Assembly (NCBI GenBank): GCA_030734395.1
Contig: JAUZTG010000012.1
Location: forward strand, 310,001 to 374,000
Direction: 5' to 3'
Source of the DNA: Sarocladium kiliense
Taxonomy: Eukaryota > Ascomycota > Sordariomycetes > Hypocreales > Sarocladiaceae
Length of the DNA stretch: 64,000 nucleotides
Part shown: positions 26,401-37,106 of the stretch, piece after piece
How the letters are laid out: every line of letters begins with the position of its first letter
Numbering within the stretch: the stretch's first letter is position 1
Notes under the pieces: model-generated
The model's database searches: none
What the model was told of the DNA's origin: nothing
Seen by the model: the letters and a program-made list of their open reading frames with translations, nothing else
Program-made: the position numbers and the translations under genes

Positions 26401-26960
26401 CCGCTGCTCTTTGGAGCCGAGAGGTTTTTGGAAATTGATTTCAGTTGCTGGTCTTGCAAGAGTGTTCGGCAGATACCCAGGCCGTGGGGGAGAAGTTCGA
26501 GGGAGTTTGAGATGATCTGGAGGAGGAGGGCGAGAACGACGACGACTGAGGATGCGACATCGTCGTTGTGCACTTGGGTAGCGAACGACCACATTTCCAT
26601 AATATCGGACAACCAAACGGAGTCATCGTCGGCGTTTCTAGGCTTGACATCTTCGAGGTATTCGTTCAAGATGGCGAAGTTTGCTCGGCGGGTCTCGTCG
26701 TCGGAGCGTATGGCATCGAGGAGTCTTTTGAACGATTGAAGGCCTGCCACGCTTCCCGATTAGCCACATTACTGACACTGACTTGAAAGGAACTGTATCA
26801 TACCATGTCGAGCTTTGCGCATGTCCTGATCAAACGACAAGAGCTGGCGCAATTGAGCACTGTCGACGACATCTTCGCCCACGGGGACGTCATGGGTGAT
26901 CTTTTGGCGCTTGCGGAAGGCAGCAGCGCCGTCGGCATCGTGCGTGACTCGTTTGCCCAT
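23493..26960 (-). CDS. URB1: URB1/NPA1, nucleolar pre-60S ribosome biogenesis factor
   Basis: A large nucleolar scaffold needed for early assembly of the 60S ribosomal subunit, acting with Dbp6, Npa2/Rsa3-type factors in yeast. Exons 26960-26804 and 26743-23493 (minus) give 1135 aa. The 60-nt intron splits a Gly codon so that ARHG is followed by LQSFKRLLDAI, matching the start of the Npa1 N-terminal domain. The protein is almost entirely alpha-helical repeat. The N-terminal Npa1 domain covers roughly residues 60-380 (including SSGFIISPTLRLLTEAV and VYNFVLSEVAQKLRPW). The C-terminal Npa1 domain covers roughly 750-1100 (including ARLVHLLLSPHTHIRKEAL). The first 40 residues are basic and nuclear-localisation-like (AFRKRQKI). 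Fungal homologues range from about 1100 to 1800 residues, so this is at the short end. No break is visible. Confidence 0.87.
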
Positions 26961-27903
26961 CTTGTTCTCGGCCAGCAGAGTGACCAGGACAAGTTCAGGG
27001 TGCGTCGGTAAAAAGGATTGGAGCTACAGGCTTTCTCCCAGAAACAAGGCGAACCCCCCACGATGGCGCTGGGCAAGGTAGAAGTTCGAGGTTGGGCGGC
27101 AGAATTCCAAAAAGTTTCCACACCGCTTTTGCCTGTTTGGGACACTTGACTCGAGGGAGGGGTCCGTCGGCGTCTTCTCGAATTACCCCCTCAGAATGTT
27201 TTGCAATTCGAGGAATAGTCCAAGTGACACACTGAATTGTTCCATTGTCAGGATGGTGATGAAAAAAAGAGTCAACGAGGCCTTCTTCTTCTTCGGGCAG
27301 GGTCGCATTCCTGGCGAGACTAGAAGTCTCACTCGAATCGAATAGTGCAACGAGGAGCCATTTCAGCGACGATCAATTCGCTGATTGCGGATGATTGCAA
27401 CAAGCACAATGAGTACTTCAAGACGCCGTGCTTGAGTCTCAGTGTGTCAATCGGGTAAATCATAACTATGTGATTCGGCGCAGCTGAGCAAATGAGCTAT
27501 ACAGATCCGTGCCCCTGGAGGCTTCCGCCCCATCTCTTGGCCTTCTTCTTCATCGATGCCACGGCGGCTCAAGCTATCGTCCATCCTTGGCATCAATGCC
27601 TGCCGTGATGAAAAGTCTCCCCCATATGGTTCTGCGGGGATGACCTAGAATTGCCAAGTTTAGCAGCGACGATGGGCGAGAGCAACATAGAGGTTACCCC
27701 TCGTTCATCTTCTGGACATACAGATGCGGAATGAAGATAGTGAGGACAAACTCGGGATACACATGCTGCCACGGAACCGATGCTGAGCCCGAGAGGCATG
27801 GGTCAAGCCAGCCCGTCTCGCCTAGCCATTGGCCAGTAGGAACTCAAGAACAGGTGCGAGACTGTGGTTGTCTATAACTATAACGACCATCCCGATTCCA
27901 TTT

Positions 27904-27945
27904 ACTCCATACTCCATACTCCATACTCCATACTCCATACTCCAT
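27904..27945. repeat. perfect 7-bp tandem repeat (ACTCCAT, six copies)
   Basis: Six exact head-to-tail copies of ACTCCAT (42 bp). The perfection suggests recent slippage; it is a likely length-polymorphic locus. The repeat is open in some frames, but no gene surrounds it. Confidence 0.95.
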
Positions 27946-28566
27946 ATACAAAGGACGGATAGATACAATCCCACCTTCCCGAACTGGTGAGCTTGTAGGT
28001 GGCAAGGATGGTGATCCTGGAATTGGTCTGGCTCCTGGCCGGGCACAGTGCCTGCCCAGAGACCCTGCGAGTAGGTTTGGCCAAAGACGCATTCGAGAGG
28101 CGCATGCTTAAAAACATGCATAACCAGCGAAGGGTGCTGCTGCTTGCAACTCATCCGCTGGCAAACGTCCTGCCGTCCGTAGGACACAGGGCTTGCCCTG
28201 GGGGCCTGCCTCAAGCCATTCTGAGAGGGGGGTTGGTGTGAGTCAATGCCACGTCCTTTGACTTTGCCTGAACAATGGTGAGCCAATGTGTGTTCTGGTG
28301 ATTGTAGATACCTGGTCATCGGACGGAGTAGCCGCCCCCTCTTGATCTGGCACCCCCCTGGCCGCTAAGCTTTCCAACCTTATTGATCCTTCCTGTGCTT
28401 CGGTCGGATCTTCGTCGACTGATACCCGACCGGCCGGCATCGTACTCTTCACCGCCCAGGGTATATAGCCGCGATGTGACCGCATTTGCGCTTGTCCTCT
28501 CTCATCGAATGAATGAATATACTATCCATACACGTACAATTTGCAGGTCTAGATCTAGATCCCATT

Positions 28567-28699
28567 CGGTTCCGAACCAGCTATGTCGCCGGGCTGAACC
28601 CACCTGGCCACTCTCGCAGTAGGACTAGACACATTAGACACGCCTATTGATCCCGACGTTGTGAATATACTCGGGTGACATGGTATTGGTTCGGAACCG
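28567..28699. promoter_or_regulatory. pair of inverted 13-bp elements containing CGG-TT-CCG
   Basis: CGGTTCCGAACCA at 28567-28579 recurs as its exact reverse complement TGGTTCGGAACCG at 28687-28699, 120 bp apart and about 420-550 bp upstream of the secreted protein gene. Each copy contains opposed CGG triplets, the half-sites recognised by Zn2Cys6 fungal transcription factors. A binding role is inference. Confidence 0.35.
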
Positions 28700-29003
28700 A
28701 GAGTTCTTCTACGATGCATCAGCCCTAGTGTTCAACTTCGTTCCTAAGCATTCTCAACACACTCGACGTGCACCCTCTGCCCTCGATGTGAGGCCTCCTA
28801 TCCCACCCGTAGTTACATCGCGGCACCTCTTCTACCTCATTTGGGAGGTGGGAAGTGCATATCGTGTAATGTTGTACGATGCTCCCCAGAGACGAACCTG
28901 TGGTCTATCTAATCCTTGGAAGACGGTATGCGCTTCGAGTTCTCAATGGCGGGAAAGAACACATCAAGGGATAGTCTTTTAGACTGGCCCTGATCTTCTC
29001 AAG

Positions 29004-29009
29004 TATAAA
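29004..29009 (+). promoter_or_regulatory. TATA box of secreted protein 1
   Basis: TATAAA lies 110 bp upstream of the ATG at 29119, a suitable distance for a fungal core promoter with a short leader. No other TATA element sits closer. Confidence 0.5.
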
Positions 29010-29118
29010 GCCGTGGATCGCCTCCAGCAGAGATCTCTTTTACTCGGCATCATCAACAAGCATTTGAAGACTTGGAAACCCCTCTGAAGCCTGAACAGTA
29101 CCACCGCCAGATATCAAG

Positions 29119-29962
29119 ATGAAGGCCACTCTCTTCGTGCTTCCCGCTCTTCTGCCAATGGTATGATCCGTCACTGCCGATACCCACCCCCGTTTCCTCA
29201 GAACGTGTCCTCATCACTGATCTGCTGTGTCAGGCGCTGGGCTACTCGATCGTCAAGGCAAGGGATCTCAAGCAGGAAGATGTCCAAAATGCCGCCCCTA
29301 TGACATTCACGGGCCCTTTGACCGTCGGCGGCAAGAACGTGACCATCACCGGCACCGTCGAGTCCGTATGGGCCCAGATCTTGGAGAAGAACCCCAAGTA
29401 CGACGCTTGGGAGTTCCCCGAATACCGCGAGCGCATGGAGGAGCAGGGCATTACCCGTGAATCAAAGCGCGAGACTGACAATGAGCTGTCTAAACGGGAC
29501 TGGGTAGGCATTTGCACCGCTGAGGGTTAGCAAGCATGCAGACTTTTGTTTGGCTGACCAACACAACACAACACAGATCACTTGCACCCCCGAGGGAGGC
29601 TACGTCGGCCAGTGGAACCAGTGCGTCGAGGGTGTTGGCTATCTGATGCGTCTGAACGGCTATTGTGGTGCGCCTGCTGGCTGGGGCGGCTGTTCCCGAG
29701 TCAGCTGCTCGCACAGCTGCGGCATCTTCCTCTGCAATGATGTAAGTGCTCCCTCCTGGATCGTCGCCCAGAGTGATCTGTGTTTGATTGACCGCTGTTG
29801 CTGTAGAACCCCTTCCCCATCAATGTCTGGTGCGGCAACCTGGCTGGGGATGCCAATGATATCGGCAATGAATGCCAGGATGTCTTTGGGAGGATCAGGG
29901 GCCAGGTCTTCCGTGATCAGGCTCCCGGGTGGAACACCATTATCAAGGATCAGAGTTGCTGA
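29119..29962 (+). CDS. secreted cysteine-rich protein with Kex2-cleaved propeptide (effector-like)
   Basis: 210 aa from four exons (29119-29160, 29234-29503, 29577-29741, 29807-29962); every intron is phase 0 and about 65-73 nt. Residues 1 to about 17 form a signal peptide ending near ALG. The propeptide (about 18-102) is charged, has an NVT glycosylation site and ends in Lys-Arg at 101-102, a Kex2 site immediately before the exon 2/3 boundary. The mature domain of about 108 residues has ten cysteines, with a GGCSRVSCSHSCGIFLCND core. This CGRVSC..(I)xxCND pattern is familiar from a widespread family of small secreted ascomycete proteins with no known activity. The cysteine number and the secretion signals suggest an apoplastic protein, but no function can be assigned. 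Exon borders coincide with the pro/mature border, so the domain may be a shuffled module. Confidence 0.85.
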
Positions 29963-31460
29963 GAAGCTTGATGTCCTATGAGCTGCTCTGCTTTGTCAGT
30001 GGGCAGTACAGGCTGGGGTGGGAGGTCGGGTGCAACGACCACAGTGGAGAGGAGATACTGCTCTGGTTTATGTCACATCATGAGCACTCTAGCACGCTTC
30101 CCCTGCCCTTTCATTTTCTATGATTAACCCTGAACGTACTGAATTGCTCTATTTCCGCAGATTACGAGCGAATGTTGACCGTTTCCAAAACACCATGAAC
30201 ACTTGCCGTGAATGTGACGGTCCGCCTTTGCCATTACTCTACGTTGCAGCTGCAGAGCAAGTCGTACAACAGCACATCGTCTCAGGCTCGCACCCTCGTT
30301 GCTGAGGCTGAGACCATCGATGCGACTGAGACGTCTACTTTAGATGCGGCTGGGGAACACCTCACCTGGGAGTGGTGAAGAGAAGCATCCGCTGTCCATA
30401 ATTGGGCATTCTTCGGCTACACTACATGCAATGCAACGCTCGACCGGGACAGCTTTCGCCGCGCAGGCCAACACATCGAAGAAACGTAAGCCGCAGATGC
30501 TCGTGTCGAAGGAAACGGCATACGACGGTGCCCTTGCTAAGGAACGTCGCTCACTGCCATTTGAGGACATTCCGGCATGGCATGGCATGGCATGGCATGG
30601 CTTGCCTATCAAGACAAGGCGCAAGTGAGCAGCTGTAGCTCTGGCCATCAATGTGTCGCCCTGTTCCATGTCTCTACGTGGGAATGACTTGTGTCCATGA
30701 CGAATGCGAAGTCAATCTCAATTCAAGAGGGCGCTGGCCGCTGCACGTGTCAGAGATGAGGGCGTCAAGGCTCACTTCTGTCCCTGCAATGTTGTCGCTA
30801 CTTGTCGCTACCAGGCTTGCAGAAGATGTTGGGCTGCAAGTATTTGTCATTGCGAGCGCAGGGTTACTTGACAAGCCCTGTTGCACGATCCAGATCTTCA
30901 TCGGTGATCCCTGTCCCTGTCTTCAAACACGGCGCTCCGTAGCTGACTCTACCTGTGAGTGACGAGCCCGCAATGCCCTGACGAGGCTTTGTATCACTGG
31001 GTCTTGCAGCGGACCGCGTGTTTCCCAATCTTCTACCACAATCCCGAGCTTGCTCTGCATCGTGCAAGGAACAGCACCGTCTCATTTCGACTTCCATCGT
31101 CAAGATCCTCGCCGGGGCTTATCCGATCGAGTTGACAAGGTAGACTAGCCTATCCCTGCATTTTACATTCAGGTCGCCTCAATGCGTGAGTCGCTTGATG
31201 CAGCATTCCAAATACCTCTACTTCGATCCTACCCACCGAATGCATCCTCATTTCGCCAAGCTGCACCGCATGTATCTCTGTTGCACTGGTGCTGATGTGA
31301 GATTCCGGGGTTTCGCTCGATCCTTTCCTGGAAGACTACTGAGCTGGCAAGCTGGATTATAGATATGAGAGTGCGACAGGTTCATATATAGTAGAGCGCC
31401 GGAGCTGGAGCTCTTGCGGCTGTTGTCCCAAAGTCAATTGAGCAGAGGAGACCTCTCAAA
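29963..31460. other. 1.5-kb intergenic region before the glycosyltransferase
   Basis: No supported gene. It contains five perfect copies of GGCAT (30574-30598) inside an otherwise unremarkable sequence, and a TATATA element at 31385-31390, 71 bp upstream of the glycosyltransferase ATG. Open frames around 30340-30670 on both strands are mutual shadows without domain signals. Confidence 0.5.
30574..30598. repeat. perfect 5-bp tandem repeat (GGCAT, five copies)
   Basis: Five exact copies of GGCAT in a row followed by a partial GGC. Simple-sequence DNA outside any supported gene. Confidence 0.95.
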
Positions 31461-33154
31461 ATGCTACAAAAGCGATCATACACTATTCCCTTCTTCATCG
31501 CCCTCCTGGCTGTCGTCTGGCTATGGCGAACACCAAGCAAACCGCTCGAGCCACCTCCATTCATCCACGGGCGGAACAACACAGTCCTCTTCCTCACCTC
31601 TGAACCAGCTGGGCTTGCAAACGTCCACGTCGCGACAGTTTTCGCTCTTCTTGAGAAGCACCCGACCGTTGAAGTTCATTATGCATCATTTCCTCGGCTT
31701 GCCAAGAAGATCAAAAAGGTGTCCGACGCCGGTCAAGCGAAGAACCCATCCTCAAGACCCATCAACTGGCATCAAATCCCGGGGCCAGACGTCGAAGAGT
31801 CTTTCTGGCGCATCTTGGGAGGTCCAAATGGCCTCGTAGAATTTCCTGGAATGCAGGGCATGGCGAAGAAGGTGAATGACTTTAGCACGCTCATCACATC
31901 ATGGACAGCCGAGGAGCATTGGGCCATCTACAAGCGGATGCTCGATCTGATCGACGAGGTCGACCCATCGCTTGTGGTCATAGACCATGTATTCAAGCCT
32001 GCAACAGACCTGCCGGGGAATGTCAACAGGCGGTTTGTCACCATTTCGCCGAATTCGTTGCCGGACTTGATCCCAGATCGACAGCCCTGGGGCGGCATGT
32101 TCTGGAGGTATCCTGCGTGAGTGCTCTTCACCTAACACGATCATTCCTGCAAAGATAGCTCATATGGAACATGTGAGACCAGGACGGCATCAGGGTACCC
32201 GTTTCCCGTCCCGTGGCACCTGATCCCATCCAACATCTACATCAACCTCCGCATCATCGTCGGCATCCTCACCGTCCCCGGAATGAGCAGCATCCGGAGC
32301 TTTCTCGAAAACAAAGGCGTCAAGAACCCCATGACTTTTGGCCTCTACCCAAAAGGCACCCAACTTCTCGCCACGACCGTTCCAGAAGTCAATCTACCTA
32401 TGGACTTCATCCCCCCGGAGATCAGCTTCTACGGACCGATCGTGCTCGAGACAGAACCGGCTGCAGCCCACCAGGATGGCGAGCTGATGACTTGGCTGGC
32501 TAGTTCAGAAGATAAAACAATATTGGTGAATTTGGGGAGTGTCTACCATTACTCGGAGATCAGGGCAAAGCTTCTGGCAGAGGCGCTGGCCAAGGTGCTA
32601 GAGCGAGCAAAGGGGTCCAAGATCGTTTGGAAGTTCCGCAAAGAGGGCGAATTTGACGAGACGGCAGCACTGAAGCCACTTGAGCCATTCATAAAACAAG
32701 GACGAGCTCAAGTGGTAGCGTGGCTAGAGGTAGATCCATCATCACTGCTGGAGAGCGGGCACATTGATCTTTTTGTCCACCATGGTGGAGGCAATAGCTA
32801 CCATGAGGCTATCTTGTAAGTCCATCCGTTCCCCGTATCTAACAAACATCATTTAGTACCGGTCACTAACAAACAATTAGTGCTGGCATTCCTCAAGTCA
32901 CACTACCCCTGTGGTTCGACTGCTACAACTTCGCCAATACAGCCGAGCAACTCGGTGTTGGGATCTGGCCAGGTCGAGAGACAGCACCGACCTGGGATCC
33001 CGATACTATTGCAGATGGGATTGTGAGGGGGCTAGTTGGGGAGGAGAGTGGTCTGCTAAGAGAAAGATCAAGAGCTCTGGGCGAAAAGGCGAGGTCATAT
33101 GGCGGACGGAGCGCTGCAGCAAGAGAGATTGCGAGATTGGCTACACACTCATAG
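31461..33154 (+). CDS. GT1-family UDP-glycosyltransferase with N-terminal membrane anchor
   Basis: Transfers a sugar from a UDP-sugar to a small lipophilic acceptor; the acceptor cannot be read from sequence. Exons 31461-32116, 32183-32815 and 32881-33154 give 520 aa and close the frame. Residues about 9-23 (IPFFIALLAVVWLWR) form a single hydrophobic anchor or uncleaved signal. The N-terminal acceptor domain starts NNTVLFLTSEPAGLANVHVA, where the His near residue 58 could be the catalytic base usual in this family. The C-terminal donor domain has ILVNLGSVYHYS and the UDP-binding signature HHGGGNSYHEAIFAGIPQVTLPLW followed by D-C-Y-N-F-A. That is the fungal version of the GT1 signature. The gene sits between two small secreted proteins in a gene-poor stretch. 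Roles in detoxifying host compounds or modifying a metabolite are possible but unproven. Confidence 0.88.
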
Positions 33155-33859
33155 AGGCTAGAATTTGATGTCGGCGCTATCCTGATCTGAACCCAGCAGG
33201 AAGATCGAAAAGATTCTGGGTAGAGTCTTCTCCATCGACAAATGTCAATATTTGAGCAGCATAATTACAACAACTACATCATTCACCTCTGCTGGATCGC
33301 AACGCACCCAAAACGATAGCGATGATTCTCTCAATTCATCTTTCCCTTGGGATGTTTGACTTTGAAGAGAATAACCTGCTGGCTGAGGGAAGAGACCTTG
33401 GAGTAAGAGAACGTAACCCACTTGACAACATGACTTGTACCATGATCCGTACAAGACAAGTTCCCTGTGGTCATCTCTTCTCCTAAGAGGCTTTCAGATG
33501 ATAAAGTACAGCCTAGACGTTGATGCCGGATCTGTCAATCCACCAGTCAATCATCTGGCTTCCAAAAGCCGGCTGGCAGTCATGATTTCCCAGACCCCCC
33601 GCGCAAGCAGTGCCCTGCATACGACACTCCGTCTGTCCACGAGCACGCAGTCTCCATCCCCCATTCACATTCCTTTCAAAGCGGTCGCGAGCAGTCCCCG
33701 TGATAGAGCCAAAAGAGCCCATGTCCTTACCACCAACTTAGCCAACAACGTTCCCAGCCAGGTTTCTCGTCGGGCTGTGAAACGCATGTTGTATCCGCTG
33801 TTGGAACCGGCAATAATGAGGTTCCTCTGGTTTGTCGTTCCGATGCGCTAGGCGCCGGA
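33155..33859. terminator. intergenic region of convergent glycosyltransferase and secreted precursor genes
   Basis: These 705 bp lie between two stop codons. A plus-strand open frame near 33435-33851 is Ser/Thr-rich without an ATG-initiated domain, and I treat it as chance. Nothing else is seen. Confidence 0.4.
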
Positions 33860-34367
33860 TCAGGAGCTGGCCCATTTTGTGATGGTCGCTGCGCCTTCAG
33901 TATAAGGGGCATTGGGGCCAGTGTCACCGATGTAGGCGTGACGCATGCAATTCTTGCTGCTTCCATTACCGAAGTACCGGCCCGGGATCTTGACCTTTTG
34001 GCGTTTTACGAGCTTGTCATCTGAGCCGTCCGTGCCAGAGTCTGCATCTTCTTCGTCGATGTTGTCAACGTAGGAGTTGTCCACCCAGTCGTCACGCTTG
34101 ACGACGGAGTGTCGATACACTACTCATCATTCGTGTCGTAGATTCAGTCAAGGGAGAAAGCTCAAACTTACTCTGTCCAAGATCGACTCCTTCTCTCTGG
34201 GCCAGCTCAACATCACGGGCGCTGATAGTAGCAGACCGTTTGATGACGTGAGCCTCACCATCAGTAAGATGATCCAAGAAGCTTTCGTCGATGTCTGGCG
34301 AGGGAGCTGCCAGAGGAGAGGCCATGACAGAGGCCAGGGAGGCGGGAACAATGAGAGTGAAGCGCAT
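33860..34367 (-). CDS. small secreted precursor with three evenly spaced Lys-Arg (Kex2) sites
   Basis: 151 aa from exons 34367-34172 and 34119-33860 (minus); the 52-nt intron splits a Met codon. Residues 1-16 are a signal peptide (MRFTLIVPASLASVMA). Dibasic Lys-Arg sites at 43-44, 73-74 and 104-105 would release segments of 30, 31 and 46 residues. The middle segment begins DDWVDNSY and is strongly acidic (DEEDADSGTDGSDD). The last segment is basic then Gly/Asn-rich, with a single Cys. The two internal segments are not sequence repeats of each other. I recognise no family. The layout resembles Kex2-processed peptide precursors (KEPs) of fungi, which include pheromones, repellents and RiPP precursors, but no identical repeated core is present. 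A TATTAAAG box lies about 90 bp upstream (34455-34462), with a CCAAT next to it. Confidence 0.75.
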
Positions 34368-36159
34368 TTTATAAGTGTTATTAGAGTCAGGCAGAAGCGA
34401 GGAGAGCGATGGGAATGATACTCCAAGTCAGGGTCAGGGAGGGAAGCAGAGAGGCTTTAATACCATTGGGTCTCAGTCAGAAGCCTGGCATCACGCTGGC
34501 TCAAGGTATCTAACAATAAATTAGGACGTAATGGGATGAGTGAGTCTTTCTTACGGCTGCTACAATACGGTCAGTGCATAGTCTTGATCAGGTTGCATGT
34601 ATGCCGGTCTAGCCGATGCATGCGCCTTGCTTTTATGCAAAGCACAAGATATAGGACCGCGCCGCAGGTGAATAGTCAGGGCGCAGTACATATAATAGGC
34701 TAGATGGAGTAGCCAAGACAGCTATGCGTCAACGTGAACGTGTTGAAAGAGGATCAATAGGCATTCCTCGAGCCTTGAGGTTTAGTCCGGACAGTCCTGC
34801 GCGCCGAATCCTCATGGCTGATACTCCATGATCGTCGGCTCATCACTACTCAGGCTTGATGGTGATGAAATACGTGTTAAATATTGAAGACCTAATAAGA
34901 TACCCATACATGTATCAACCTGATGAAAGTTGTTGCGATAGGTAGCTCCTACGGACAAGGGCCATTGTTATGACGAGTAGGCTCGAACGCGCCCTGCCGC
35001 CATCGCATTTGCTCATTGCATTCTCCCCATTACTGTGCCACGGCCAAGTCTATTAGATTGCGATCTAGAGATTTCCCGCCGTTACTGAGATGGGACTTGG
35101 GCTACGTGAAATCAACGTTGTCAGCCTCGGGATCCGGGTGCCGCGGGCATATACTATGCGCGCTCAGCCTCGGGCGTAGGTAAGCTTCAGTCCGGGGTGC
35201 AACATCACGTCAACCTGCGAACTTGGCATATGCAAGAGCCTCCAAAAGAAGCCTCTGGCATTGGTTGGAATAGAAAAGTTACAGTCACACGATGTCCTCT
35301 AAAAATATTCAACCTCGAGCCCAGTAAGGTGGCCTCACCGGCGTCACCGGCGTCACCTGGTGTAGACCCCACGCAATAGCCCTAGCCTTCTAATTCACAG
35401 TAAATTCACAGTCTATACATATAAATCATTGGTTTATTGACGACAAAGGAGAAAGAAGAAACTTAGGGACAGGCCCCTACAGCATTCAGAGGATGAAAGA
35501 CTTTCCGTTCTGAATTTTTGCTTTCTCGCAGCTTCCTAGGACACGCTATGACTTTCTTTCTACTCCAACTCAATCGACTTAGAACGACGAGTCAACCTCG
35601 CAAGCGTTCGACCAAGTCCTCCATGCGTTGACGGTCTCCTGCTGGCCATCAACATAGTGCTTGTGTCCAACAGCGCCAAGGTAATGAGTGCTGTGGCAGT
35701 AAGCCAGATTGTCATTTTCCACCCAGCATTGCCTGTGTTCACCCTTCAATATTTCTGTTGTATAGAAAATGGCGTGTCATGGTTAGTAATTTGCTGCCAT
35801 GTTCGTGTAAACACCCTTTCTCAATGAATCACTCACGCATGCCGATGTCAACCCCTTACTGAAGCGCCAACGGGTGGAAGCAACCATCTGATGACACCCC
35901 AGTGCAGCATCGCAAATGACTTTGCCCAAATTCCCACACGAGGGAGTATCGGCAGTTCTGAACTGAATATCAAAAGTAGAATATATGTGTTGGGTCGACG
36001 TCCCGGTCTCTGCTCTGAGTGGTTGGGCTAGGATCCCGGCTCCAGGCAGGTGACTACCAGAAACAAAGCCACCGCTCAAGAACATCCTCGTACCTCCAAC
36101 GCCGACGCCCAATAGATGAGCATCGCAACCACAAGCTTCATTCAAGTGTCAGCTACAAC
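34368..36159. other. 1.8-kb gene-free stretch
   Basis: I find no supported gene here. The sequence has a small imperfect direct repeat GGCGTCACC in tandem (about 35341-35358) and A/T-rich segments around 35400-35420. Short open frames lack starts and domains. Confidence 0.45.
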
Positions 36160-37106
36160 ATGGGTGAACGACCGGCCTCTTGGCCGTCTCCTCCGCCGCC
36201 GCCAGCACCACCGGTTCCCCGTTCGCATCGACACCAGAACCACTGACCTACGAAGTATTGTTCAGTGAGGCGCCTGACTGTCTTCCAGCAGAGCCTCTAC
36301 CGTCAATAGAAGACATCGAACAGTCGCCAAATGTCATCAAGGAGCTGAGCGCGAGATGCACATACCATGTAGGGCAATCCTTTGTGGTGAAATGGGGTGA
36401 GGAGATCGAACCCATCGAAGGCCACAATATGCGGTTTGTGCGAGAGCATACTGACATCTCCGTCGCTTGACTGTTTGCTATTTACCAACGACCAATATCG
36501 CCAGAATACAACATCACCTATCTAATTATGGAGTATATACACGGCGAAACCCTAGAGCATCTCTGGGCCTGCCTTGCTGATTCTGAAAAGAAAAACATTG
36601 CTGCCCAACTCTGAAGGGCCATGAGCGTGCTACGCGAATTATCCCCTCCTGGCTATTATGGGAGCCTTGGGAACTCAAAGCTTCGTGACGGACTATTTTG
36701 GACGCTTGAGTCCCAGCAAAACATGAATGGGCCATTCTCAACTGAAAGCGAGCTTATTGAGGGCATGATCTTGAGGTACATCCAGGATCGCGGAGACCGA
36801 ATGTTGGCCAAGGCAAGATTCTACCGTCGAATGTTGCCAAAGACTCTTATTTGCGGAAGCGATAAACCTGTGTTTACTCACAACGATCTCCAACGGAAGA
36901 ATGTCATCGTTCGACCGGACGGCACTATCAGTATCATCGATTGGGCGGACTCTGGCTGGTACCCGTCCTACTGGGAATATGGCACAGCGATGTTTGCTTG
37001 CGGGGGATGGAAAGATGATTGGGATGTCTACGTGTCCCAGATTCTAGACGAGTTTCCGAACCACTACATATGGCTGAACGCACTTCGTATCGAGATGTGG
37101 GGATAG
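36160..37106 (+). pseudogene. phosphotransferase/kinase-like (APH fold) pseudogene with two in-frame TGA codons
   Basis: One reading frame runs from about 36180 to 37106 and encodes a fungal APH-family (aminoglycoside phosphotransferase/choline kinase fold) protein. It contains YHVGQSFVVKWG, a nucleotide-site lysine strand, MRFVREHT, then YLIMEYIHGETLEHLW, the catalytic loop THNDLQRKNVIV (His, Asp and Asn present) and IIDWADSGWYPSYWEYG. Two TGA codons interrupt it at 36468-36470 (between HTDISVA and LFAIYQRP) and 36612-36614 (between KKNIAAQL and RAMSVLREL). Homologous proteins carry basic residues at such places, so each TGA is one C-to-T change from CGA. The N-terminus is also unclear. ATG 36160 opens a different frame (a Pro-rich leader) that stops at 36246, so a frameshift or undetected intron is needed. 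I read it as a recently inactivated gene. No function as a true resistance enzyme should be assumed; most fungal members are uncharacterised. Confidence 0.8.

Larger units (their letters stand above)
26961..29118. other. 2.2-kb intergenic region between URB1 and secreted protein 1
   Basis: Divergent flanking genes. I see no supported gene. The region contains six perfect copies of a 7-bp unit (27904-27945) and two copies of a 13-bp element in inverted orientation (28567-28579 and 28687-28699). A TATA box precedes the secreted protein gene at 29004. Short open frames in between have no domain or splice support. Confidence 0.5.

Noticed and set aside
27904..27945. CRISPR-like or coding repeat
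   Set aside because: The units are directly adjacent without spacers, and the genome is eukaryotic; it is a simple tandem repeat.
36468..36614. TGA readthrough or selenocysteine recoding in the APH gene
   Set aside because: Filamentous ascomycetes lack selenocysteine insertion machinery, and two TGA codons at ordinary positions plus an unclear N-terminus fit a pseudogene better.
29119..37106. Secondary-metabolite biosynthetic cluster around the glycosyltransferase
   Set aside because: No polyketide synthase, NRPS, terpene cyclase, P450 or pathway regulator is present. A lone GT1 enzyme among secreted proteins does not make a cluster.
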